Positions 1 through 5,727 are shown, counted from the stretch's first letter. The stretch is 5,727 nt of DNA from Candidatus Altimarinota bacterium (GCA_027062145.1 JAMOTX010000069.1:1-5727), one strand, 5' to 3'. Notes: generated by a model not told the origin, from the letters alone. Translations and numbers: made by a program.

Positions 1-221
1 CTTAATTTTATAAGGTTATAATTGACCAATAACATTAATAAATGAGCAACAGCATTGTTTGTTCAAAGAATATTTTCTACTTTTGATTTAGTAATATCTT
101 CTATTTGTCATATTTTTTTTGGTATTTTAATTCAATGATCATCCAAAAATTCATTAAAAATATCTATATTTATACTACTTTTATCTTCAGAAATTAACTT
201 ACTTTCATATTTTTTTATCAT
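1..221 (-). CDS. Hypothetical protein, N-terminal part (runs off the window)
   Basis: Read on the minus strand with UGA as Gly, an open frame begins with ATG at 221 (MIKKYESKLISED...) and continues for 73 codons to the window edge with no TAA or TAG. It contains three in-frame TGA codons (as in DDHGIK, KKIGQI and ILGTNN), matching the recoding proven in the neighbouring genes. The visible part is polar and Lys/Ile/Asn-rich at first. A more hydrophobic stretch follows near residues 61-73 (VAHLLMLL...), which could be a buried helix; it is too incomplete to call a membrane segment. No signal peptide is evident. The start was chosen as the first ATG downstream of a -10-like element; no ribosome binding site is visible. 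It is transcribed divergently from the gene at 342. I do not recognise a family, and the C-terminus is missing. Confidence 0.6.
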
Positions 222-228
222 AAAAAAG

Positions 229-250
229 ACTTATCAATATATTAATTATA
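229..250 (-). promoter_or_regulatory. Putative promoter of the leftward gene ending at 221
   Basis: On the minus strand a TATATT hexamer (236-241) is followed by GATAAGT, resembling the TATAAT-AAGT arrangement before two other genes in this window. A perfect TATAAT also occurs just upstream (245-250). Use of the 236-241 box would give a leader of roughly 8 bases. The whole region is AT-rich, so hexamer matches are weak evidence alone; the position and the shared GATAAGT/AATAAGT extension are what support the call. No convincing -35 box is seen. Confidence 0.35.
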
Positions 251-267
251 TATTAAACATTAAACGC

Positions 268-294
268 TAAATAGCAACCCTTAATTGCTATTTA
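268..294. repeat. Inverted repeat/hairpin between divergent genes
   Basis: TAAATAGCAA (268-277) and TTGCTATTTA (285-294) are perfect 10-base inverted repeats around a 7-base CCCTTAA loop. This contains the most G+C-rich bases of the intergenic region. It lies upstream of both divergent promoters, so it is unlikely to be a terminator for either flanking gene. A dimeric-regulator operator or a small transcript's hairpin would fit. No clean T-run follows on either strand. Confidence 0.5.
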
Positions 295-320
295 TATATT
301 ATTTATTATAATATATAAAT
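290..320. repeat. AT-only inverted repeat overlapping the preceding hairpin
   Basis: ATTTATATATT (290-300) and AATATATAAAT (310-320) are perfect 11-base inverted repeats with a 9-base loop. The left arm shares bases 290-294 with the right arm of the 268-294 hairpin, so the two structures would be mutually exclusive in one strand. In DNA this AT-only block lies immediately upstream of the rightward -10 box and could simply be an easily melted promoter region. A chance origin is possible given the composition. Confidence 0.35.
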
Positions 321-327
321 ATTATAT

Positions 328-341
328 TATAATAAGTAATT
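328..341 (+). promoter_or_regulatory. Putative -10 box and near-leaderless start of the 342 gene
   Basis: A perfect TATAAT lies at 328-333, within TATTATAATAAGTA. The same 14-base string occurs on the other strand just upstream of argS. Transcription starting 6-7 bases after the box would begin at about 339-340, leaving one to three bases before the ATG at 342. There is no Shine-Dalgarno sequence and no clear -35 element. Confidence 0.45.
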
Positions 342-1262
342 ATGAGTATGAATAAAATAGAAAATAATTTAAATTTTGATCTAGATTTTTTTATTCAAAA
401 AGAGGCAATTCATATTAATAATACTGAAAATATACTTACATTATTTGATGATTCTATTAAAATAATTAATGATAAATATCTAATAGAAGACATTCATTCA
501 TTTAAAAATCATTTAGTAAGCTTTAGTGAAATTATCGAAGAAAATTATTTTTTAAATATAGAAATAGTAAAACAATATTTAAATGAAAACTATACTAGCT
601 GGTTAGTAGATCAAATTGAAAATAAAAATATTATTAAAAATATAGAATTTTTTATAGATTTTAATATTAATAATTTAAATAAAGAAAATTTTGAAAAATT
701 AAATAATTCTATAAAAATTATAAATACATTTTTTTTAGAAGAAGAACATTCTTATTTAGTAGATCAGGAATCAATAGCCATTAATGCACTAGTTAAATAT
801 ATAGAATTTCCAACAATAAAAAATTCTGATAGTATAATATTAACATTATCTACAATTAAAAAAAATATAAATTGAACTAACGATAATAATCAAAGTACAT
901 CTGAAGTTGAATCTATAAAAAACGATACAGAAGAAATATTGGAATTAAAACTACCTGAAATACTTGATAATTTATATAATTATTTTAGCAGATTATTTAA
1001 TAGAAAAAGAAAATATATAGAAGCAACTGAGATATTAACTTTACAAAAAATAATAACTAAAGCTGATATATATATAATAGAAAATAAAAATATATATTCA
1101 GATATAATAGTGGAACAATTTACAAATTGTACAAAATACATATCAGAATTAGATACAACAAAAATTAAAGAATTTAATGAAGATGAAATACTTAAAATGT
1201 ATAATAATTTAATCATCATTTTAAAAGAAATATCTATTATAAATAAAAAACAAAAGCATTAA
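342..1262 (+). CDS. Unrecognised 306-residue helical protein with one UGA-encoded Gly
   Basis: The frame runs from ATG at 342 (a second ATG six bases later is possible) to TAA at 1260-1262. It is one gene only if TGA at 873-875 is read as Gly178; the segments before and after are in the same frame with no other stop between them. That glycine is the only one in the protein. It opens a polar linker (about residues 176-200: Asn, Ser, Thr, Glu, Lys) that joins an acidic N-terminal region to a C-terminal region with a basic RKRK patch at 221-224. Composition is extreme (Ile, Asn, Lys, Glu, Leu) and the pattern suggests mostly alpha helix. There is no signal peptide or membrane helix. Weak internal similarity is visible: SIKIIN at 38-43 and 123-128, LVDQ at 88-91 and 139-142. 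No catalytic motif or known family is recognised. A shared terminator separates it from the convergent aminotransferase. Confidence 0.75.
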
Positions 1263-1271
1263 TTGCTTTTG
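1251..1271. terminator. Bidirectional terminator shared by convergent genes
   Basis: CAAAAGCA (1251-1258) pairs with TGCTTTTG (1264-1271) around the loop TTAAT. The TAA stop of the rightward gene (1260-1262) lies inside the loop and its last codons form the left arm. Flanking A-runs upstream and T-rich sequence downstream give a U-tract in either direction. Pairing can extend further with one mismatch, towards the aminotransferase stop at 1277-1279. The two stop codons are only 14 bases apart, so this one compact hairpin probably ends both transcripts. Confidence 0.7.
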
Positions 1272-1276
1272 TATTT

Positions 1277-2452
1277 TTATAAACTATCAAAATATTTTTT
1301 TAATCTTTTTAATCCTAATTTTAAATCATTCATATCTCTACCATAACATATTCTAAAATGTCCTTTTCCTCATTTTCAAAATGTAGAACCTGGAACTAGT
1401 GATAATTTAACCTTATCTAAGATTCTCATACATTCTTTATAATCTCATTTAGTATATTTAAATTTTGGAAATATATAATAAGATCCTGTAGGTATTTCAA
1501 AATCAATATATTTTTTCATTTTATTTAATTCTTCGACTACATAATCTCTTCTTTTTTCTAAGTTTTTATTTATTTTTTTTGAATATTTAAATAATATATC
1601 AAGATTTTGAGAAATAGCATATTGACTATGTGACGGTGCACATGTAACCAGACTATCGTGTACTTTTAATACTTGCTTAATTAAATACTTATTAGCTATC
1701 ATATATCATATTCTCCACCCTGTTATTCAAAAAGATTTAGACCAAGAGTTTATAATTACTAATTGTTTTTTATATTTATCAAAAAGTTTTAAATGAGAAA
1801 AATTTTTTCATTTTTCTTTATCAAAAATAAAATAATTATAAACTTCGTCTGTAATTAAATATATATTTTTTCATTTGATATATTTTAATATTTTTTCTAC
1901 ATCTTTTAATTCAATAACTGTTCAAGTTGGATTATTTGGATTAACCAATACAACAGCTCTAGTATTTTCATTAATAGATTCTTTGAATTTTTTAAAATTT
2001 ATTCAAAACTGTTTATTAAGTGGGCAACTGACATGTTTAGCTCAAGCAATTTTTATAATATTATCATATGAAGCGTAAGTTGGTTCGAACATTAAAACTT
2101 CATCACTAGGTTTAGTAATAAGTGTTAAAAGTAAGCTAGATATTCATTCAATAGCTCATGAAGTAATAAGAACTTCTCCAGAATTAAAGTTTGATCAGTA
2201 TTTTGGATTATAAAGCTTAACCATTTTATTTCTCAATTCTAATATACCTTGAGATAATGTATAGTCTTTAGCATTTGTATTATTCGTATATTCACAAAGA
2301 GATTTTTTTAATCAATCTGGCATATCATACCATGGTATTCATTGAGAAAGACTAATAACTCATTTTCACATATTTTTAGCCTTTAGTTCCATCAATTTAA
2401 TAAGAGACATTTCCTCTTTTTTTAATTTGTAATCACCTAATTTTAAACTCAT
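1277..2452 (-). CDS. Class I/II PLP-dependent aminotransferase (aspartate/aromatic type)
   Basis: A complete 391-residue cytosolic enzyme of fold-type I that would transfer an amino group between an amino acid and a 2-oxo acid. The length is normal for the aspartate aminotransferase I-gamma/AraT-like group. Visible motifs in order: SQGIP near the N-terminus; NPNNPTG at 171-177; DEVY with the cofactor-contacting Asp202 and Tyr205; SKSF with the Schiff-base Lys239; GWRIGY with phosphate-binding Arg247; PGSTFG; and Arg367 in HFRICYG, which binds the substrate alpha-carboxylate. About 17 glycines are UGA, including invariant ones, while TGG is kept for Trp in NSW and GWR. The ATG at 2452 gives the expected N-terminus. 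The gene has its own promoter region behind the terminator of the PHP gene and converges on the unknown gene at 342. Substrate preference (Asp, aromatic, Ala or branched-chain) cannot be decided from the motifs. Confidence 0.93.
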
Positions 2453-2455
2453 AAT

Positions 2456-2461
2456 AATATA
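2456..2461 (-). promoter_or_regulatory. Putative -10 box abutting the aminotransferase start
   Basis: On the minus strand TATATT (2456-2461) ends three bases before the ATG at 2452, with no Shine-Dalgarno sequence in between. If used, the mRNA would begin at or just inside the ATG. The surrounding sequence is a continuous A/T run with other possible hexamers, so the exact box is uncertain. A separate promoter is expected because a terminator lies immediately upstream. Confidence 0.3.
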
Positions 2462-2503
2462 TAGTTAATATTTTTATTAATAATAACATATAATTACTAA
2501 TAA

Positions 2504-2533
2504 ATAAAAAAACTACTATAAATAGTAGTTTTT
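2504..2533 (-). terminator. Intrinsic terminator after the PHP phosphoesterase gene
   Basis: On the minus strand an 11-base stem (arms 2523-2533 and 2508-2518, core ACTACTA/TAGTAGT) with a four-base TTTA loop is followed by a run of seven T and then more T-rich sequence. The left arm overlaps the TAA stop of the PHP gene at 2532-2534. This is a textbook factor-independent terminator and marks the end of the argS-PHP unit before the aminotransferase gene. Confidence 0.8.
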
Positions 2534-3458
2534 AATTAGTTTTACTTAATTCATATAAAAAATCTTCAAAATTTTCTTCTATTAACTTTTCATTAATAAA
2601 TTGATTCATATCTCATAAATCACCATGCTTTTGATCTCTACCATTATGATGAGAATCACTTCAAAAAGTAAGTATTAATCAATATTTTACACTTGTATCT
2701 ATAATTAATTGAACCCAATTCTTATTTGCTTGTGAATTAATCTCGATTCAATTTATTTTATCCTGATATTCGTCAATAAACCTTAAAAATCATTCTTCAT
2801 CATTTCTAAATGTAAAATTTGGATGAGCTAAAGCTAAAAAATATTTATTTTTTTGAGATAAATTTCATATTTTTGATACACTAGGTTCATATTTAGGGAT
2901 TTCTTCCCATCAAATACGATTAAATTCTCAATTCTTTTTAAGACATTTTTGTATAAATTCTCATTTTTCTAATTTTACTCATATTAAGTTAGATAACAAT
3001 TTTTCTAAATCATCTTCTTTTTGAAAAATATAATCTTCTATATGAAAATTGTTAATATTATCAATATTTACATCTAAATTTTTATAAAATCTTAAAAATT
3101 TATCATAATCTATATTAAATCAATTTTCTTTTAATCTATCAATTTGTTTTTTTATTTTTACTTTTCTTTTGTCTCTAACTCAATCTAATATTTCCCTAAT
3201 CTCTAATCAAAAACTATCAGAATAACATGTAAGGTGTAAACTTTTATCGTTTATATCATCAAAAGCAGATATTTCTACTCAAAATGCAGATTTTACTCAG
3301 TTCATTCTAGCACTTAGAACTAAGTCCTCATTAATAATATCATGTTCTGTTGCTGCTATAAAATCTATTCCCTTTACTCTCGATTCCTTTATTACTTCAT
3401 TATTACTTCTTGATCAATCTGATAAAGTAGTATGAAAGTGCATATCAATTTTTTTCAT
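2532..3458 (-). CDS. PHP-domain metal-dependent phosphoesterase (YciV/TrpH-like)
   Basis: A complete 308-residue cytosolic protein with the full set of PHP metal ligands. These are HFH (His7, His9) with Asp14 in SDGS, His39 in ATEHD, Glu62 in GVEIS, His75 in LHLTCYS, His212 in LAHPNF, and Asp268/His270 in GSDSHH. About 16 glycines are UGA, several within these motifs. Such proteins bind a two- or three-metal cluster and hydrolyse phosphate esters. Overall order and length are closest to the YciV/TrpH (RNase AM) group, which acts on 3',5'-nucleoside bisphosphates and 5' ends of short RNAs. Histidinol-phosphate phosphatase or an uncharacterised PHP phosphatase is also possible. The gene starts 19 bases after argS, with no Shine-Dalgarno sequence, and ends in a terminator, so it is probably cotranscribed with argS. 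A role in RNA or nucleotide turnover would fit but is inference. Confidence 0.88.
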
Positions 3459-3459
3459 A

Positions 3460-3479
3460 AATATTTTTTAAAAAATATT
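3460..3479. repeat. Perfect A/T palindrome in the argS-PHP junction
   Basis: Ten bases (3460-3469) are followed directly by their exact reverse complement (3470-3479). The palindrome fills almost all of the 19-base gap between the two genes and overlaps the argS stop codon. It contains only A and T and has no loop, so a strong RNA hairpin is doubtful. It replaces any ribosome binding site upstream of the PHP ATG at 3458. It could influence translation of the second gene or be a consequence of composition. Confidence 0.4.
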
Positions 3480-5232
3480 ACATTTTTTCTGGCATTTCTA
3501 TTCATAATATATCAAAACTATTTTTCAAAACTACTGTAAACATATCTATTAATTGTAAACGTAAAACTTTTTTACCTTCATCTTCTTCACTTAATATATG
3601 TACACTATTATAAAAAGTATTGAATTTTTTAGTAAGCTCATAAGCATATTTACATAAATGATGTGGCATATTAGTATTCAATGTTTTATTTACAACATCA
3701 GTATAACCTTGAATTCATTTTAAAAGTTCAATTTCTTGTTCATTATCAAAATTTGAATCAGACATTCAAATAGTTTTTCAATGCTTTTCTAAAATTCTTC
3801 TTGCTCTAACATAAGCATATTGAATATAAGGTCAGCTATTTCAATCAAAAGTCATGAATTCATCCCAGTCAAAAATCATATCTGTTTCTCTAGATTTTTT
3901 TAAATGACCATATTTAATAGCTCAAATTCAAATTTGTTTTGATAATTTTGATAATTCATCTTCTGATAAATCACTTCTTTTTTCTAATATAATAGCTTTT
4001 GCTCTTGTTTCAGCTTCATTTAATAATTCATTTAACTTAATTATATTTCATTTTCTAGTAGAAAATGGCCCATCTTTTCAGCTTATAAATCAATTAGATG
4101 CATGTATAAGTTCAGTGTTAATTCATCAATTTGTTAACCAACCTGCAGTTTTTGCAATTTGAAAAGCTTGTCTGAAATGTAATTGTTGTCTTACATCAAC
4201 AAAATATATAATTTTTTCTGGTGAAAAACTATTAATTCTATATTTAATTGAAGCTAAATCTGAAGCTAAATATCAATGAGTTCAATCTTTTTTTTGAAGT
4301 ATACATGAAGGTAATTTTAAGCCTTCCTCAAATATAACTCAAACTGAATTATCATCATTTTTAATAGCTATTCATTTTTCTATTAATTCAACAACAATTG
4401 ATTCCATATCAAACTTCAAATCAGGGTAATCCTCAAGTTTAGGTAATCAAATACCTTCATAAAAGCTTTCACCTATATTATATTGAGGATAAACAGAAAG
4501 TCTTGCTAATTGCTTATTCATATCTTGAATTGTATGAGATGTGAATTCAGACCATAGTTTAATTGAATCTTTATTTCATTCTGATAATAATTTAAATTCA
4601 TCTCTACATACTTGTTCATATTTACTATCTTTAACTATCTCAGAACTAATTTTAACATATAGCTCTAAAAGATAATCAACAGGATTTTTTTCTAATTTTT
4701 CTTTATCTCACCACATTTTAAAAGCTGTAATAAGTTTTCAAAAAATTATACCCCAATCTCAAATATGACTATCAGAAATAACATTAAATCAATTACTTTT
4801 ATTTAAATTGATAATAGTTTGTCCTATATTAGGTGTACACATATGCCCTATATGCATTGGTTTTCAAACATTCATTCAAATATAATCTATAAATATAGTT
4901 TTTTTATTTCAAATATTAGAATTTAAAAAACCATTTTTATTTAAATAAATACTTTTAAATATATCAGAATAAATTGTATCTGATATTTTGAAATTCATAA
5001 ATGGTCCAGCAGTTTGTACTTCAGTTATAAAGTCATTTTGTCATAAAACTCATAATAATTCTTCAGCAATTATAACAGGATTTTTTTTCGTTTCTCTAGC
5101 TAAAACTCAACAGTTAAAAGAAAGATCACCAAACTGTTTTTTTGGTACATCATTTAGTGATAAATTAGCTACTTCTATATCATATAGTTCTTTAATAGCT
5201 AATTTTAATATTTTATTAATTTCTTTTTGCAT
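3478..5232 (-). CDS. argS: Arginyl-tRNA synthetase
   Basis: A complete 584-residue class I synthetase that charges tRNA-Arg with arginine in the cytosol. Domains in order: N-terminal Add-1 domain (about 1-90, with FGDLSFNCG and AGPFMNF); Rossmann catalytic domain with HIGH at 127-130 and SHIGDWG shortly after; VDVRQQLHF; the KMSKS-equivalent FSTRKGN at 390-396; GPYIQYAYVRARR; and the C-terminal DALR anticodon-binding domain ending in LGIEMPEKM, which matches the usual C-terminus. About 29 glycines are UGA. TGG encodes Trp beside UGA-Gly in GDWG and MWG. After HIGH the sequence reads MCTPNIGQ, where most family members have L-R-S. The KMSKS loop begins GPF instead of the more usual K-[LM], but keeps the S-T-R-x-G-N typical of ArgS. 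The ATG at 5232 gives a family-length N-terminus; there is no Shine-Dalgarno sequence. It is first in an apparent operon with the PHP gene. Confidence 0.96.
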
Positions 5233-5236
5233 ACTT

Positions 5237-5245
5237 ATTATAATA
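5237..5245 (-). promoter_or_regulatory. argS -10 box with leaderless geometry
   Basis: On the minus strand a perfect TATAAT (5237-5242) lies inside TATTATAATAAGTA, identical to the string before the 342 gene. Only four bases (AAGT) separate it from the argS ATG at 5232. A start site 6-7 bases downstream of the box would coincide with the ATG, predicting a leaderless mRNA. No clear -35 element is seen at the usual spacing. Confidence 0.5.
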
Positions 5246-5297
5246 CTTACCTATAAATTACATATATTATAAGAATAAATAATAAAAATTCAAAATT

Positions 5298-5318
5298 AAC
5301 TATAACATAATTATAGTT
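5298..5318. repeat. Small inverted repeat upstream of the argS promoter
   Basis: AACTATAA (5298-5305) and TTATAGTT (5311-5318) are perfect 8-base inverted repeats with a CATAA loop, about 55 bases upstream of the argS -10 box. On the minus strand they are followed by T-rich but not pure-T sequence. It may be an operator, a weak secondary terminator for the upstream membrane-protein gene, or chance in an AT-rich region. Confidence 0.3.
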
Positions 5319-5348
5319 TAACGTCTAGATAATAAAAATAAAATTATA

Positions 5349-5382
5349 AAAAAAGTATTAAATAAATATTTAATACTTTTTT
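5349..5382. terminator. Strong hairpin terminator between membrane-protein gene and argS
   Basis: A 15-base perfect stem (5349-5363 with 5368-5382, core AGTATTAAATA) closes on a four-base loop and has an A-run on one side and a T-run on the other, so it could act in both directions. On the minus strand it lies about 95 bases downstream of the TAG of the membrane-protein gene and is the likely end of that transcript. This makes argS an independent unit. Confidence 0.7.
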
Positions 5383-5400
5383 ATATTTCTAATTTATCTT

Positions 5401-5460
5401 AATGGCAGCCTTGAAGTGTAAGTAGAGAAAAACTTTTAGAATTCTTGAAAGAAATAAATA
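5401..5460. other. Unexplained less AT-rich block in the intergenic region
   Basis: Between the membrane-protein stop (5478) and the terminator at 5349-5382, a stretch beginning AATGGCAGCCTTGAAGTGTA (5401-5420) is visibly richer in G and C than any other non-coding sequence here. It includes an imperfect palindrome around GAATTC (about 5433-5451, CTTTT...GAAAG ends). It has no credible ORF: the plus-strand ATG at 5402 stops after seven codons, and an open minus-strand frame (5399-5476) has no start. It could be a small RNA or structured 3' UTR of the membrane-protein mRNA, or a lone terminus of an insertion element. Neither is proven and no second copy exists in the window. Confidence 0.35.
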
Positions 5461-5477
5461 ATCTAAAATAATTTATA

Positions 5478-5727
5478 CTATTTTTTTTCTAATGAATATA
5501 AATATGATAAATAATAAATTGGAAATATATAAGCTCAAATAGTTCATAATAATGTTAATTGACTTCAATAAAACATTTTCTTTCTTCTATTAAATGCAAC
5601 TATAACTAATGTTATAGATATAATGTTATATGATATAAACCAGAAATCTATATCATATAAATATAATTCATAAAGTATAAATCATAATAATATATGAATA
5701 AAAATAGTATATAAAATAATCTTTTTT
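5478..5727 (-). CDS. Integral membrane protein, C-terminal part
   Basis: Read on the minus strand with UGA as Gly, an open frame enters from the window edge and ends at TAG (5478-5480), giving 82 visible residues. It has four in-frame UGA codons, as in LLGFIL, YGSQ, LLGTIGAY. Hydrophobicity predicts three membrane segments: about residues 3-19, 28-45 and 57-77. Between the second and third is a positively charged loop (RRKK at 47-50), which by the positive-inside rule would face the cytoplasm. Aromatic residues (Tyr, Phe, Trp) are frequent at the segment edges. The tail is short and charged (SLEKK). No family is recognised from this fragment. Its transcript probably ends at the hairpin at 5349-5382. 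Confidence 0.7.

Noticed and set aside
222..341. tRNA gene or CRISPR repeat in the intergenic hairpin region
   Set aside because: No cloverleaf, no TTC-loop sequence, and no repeated spacer-repeat pattern; only single inverted repeats.
980..1219. Minus-strand 79-codon hydrophobic ORF
   Set aside because: Antisense shadow of the 342-1262 gene; composition follows from the opposite-strand Lys/Asn/Ile codons.
939..1262. Separate 107-residue gene starting with TTG at 939
   Set aside because: It is in frame with the upstream ORF, with only one TGA between them; there is no promoter or SD sequence, and TTG is simply a Leu codon under code 25.
1875..2078. Plus-strand 67-codon ORF
   Set aside because: Antisense to the conserved middle of the aminotransferase.
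1277..5232. Multiple fragmented or frameshifted pseudogenes on the minus strand under the standard code
   Set aside because: All breaks are TGA codons at glycine positions with the frame unchanged. Full-length proteins with intact active sites emerge with UGA as Gly.
1277..5232. Mycoplasma/Spiroplasma origin (UGA as Trp) suggested by the low GC content
   Set aside because: UGA falls on conserved glycines such as NPNNPTG and GSDSH, while real Trp positions (GWR, GDWG) use TGG.
4988..5272. Plus-strand 94-codon ORF with a hydrophobic C-terminus
   Set aside because: Antisense to the conserved ArgS N-terminal domain; it runs out over the argS promoter.
5298..5382. Riboswitch or T-box leader for argS built from the two hairpins
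   Set aside because: The apparent argS promoter is downstream of both hairpins, so they would not be in the argS transcript, and no T-box motif is visible.
5399..5476. Minus-strand open frame of about 25 codons ending TLQGCH
   Set aside because: No start codon, too short, and lies just after the stop of another gene. More likely non-coding.

Overview
The window is a very AT-rich (by eye about one-fifth G+C), densely packed bacterial region in which UGA is read as glycine. If UGA is taken as a stop, every gene here breaks into pieces. If it is read as Gly, five of the six coding regions open fully and UGA falls on family-invariant glycines: NPNNPTG, GWRIGY and PGSTFG in an aminotransferase; SDGS, GVEIS and GSDSH in a PHP phosphoesterase; GDWG and GPYIQY in arginyl-tRNA synthetase. 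TGG still codes for Trp, next to UGA-Gly in some of these motifs, which excludes the Mycoplasma code (UGA=Trp). Visible genes stop at TAA (four) or TAG (one), never TGA. This is genetic code 25, known from the candidate phyla Absconditabacteria (SR1) and Gracilibacteria (BD1-5). The organism is therefore most likely a low-GC member of that group, small and host-dependent.

Layout, left to right. Bases 1-221 (minus): N-terminal part of an unrecognised protein. Bases 222-341: divergent intergenic region with two promoters and two overlapping hairpins. Bases 342-1262 (plus): one 306-residue, glycine-poor helical protein that looks like two ORFs only if its single UGA is read as stop. Bases 1277-2452 (minus): a complete class I/II PLP aminotransferase. 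A hairpin terminator lies between these two convergent genes and contains the stop codon of the first. Bases 2532-3458 and 3478-5232 (minus): a complete PHP phosphoesterase directly behind a complete argS, an apparent two-gene operon transcribed argS then PHP and closed by a terminator at 2504-2533. Bases 5233-5477: intergenic region with the argS promoter, two hairpins (one a strong terminator) and an unexplained, less AT-rich block. Bases 5478-5727 (minus): the C-terminal end of a membrane protein.

No Shine-Dalgarno sequence is visible before any start. Instead, -10-like hexamers lie only 3-14 bases upstream of the start codons of four transcription units, with a repeated TATAATAAGT-type core, suggesting leaderless or nearly leaderless mRNAs. 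The most informative features are the recoded UGA, the promoter/start arrangement, the unknown gene at 342-1262 and the odd block at 5401-5460. I see no CRISPR array, tRNA, rRNA or complete mobile element.
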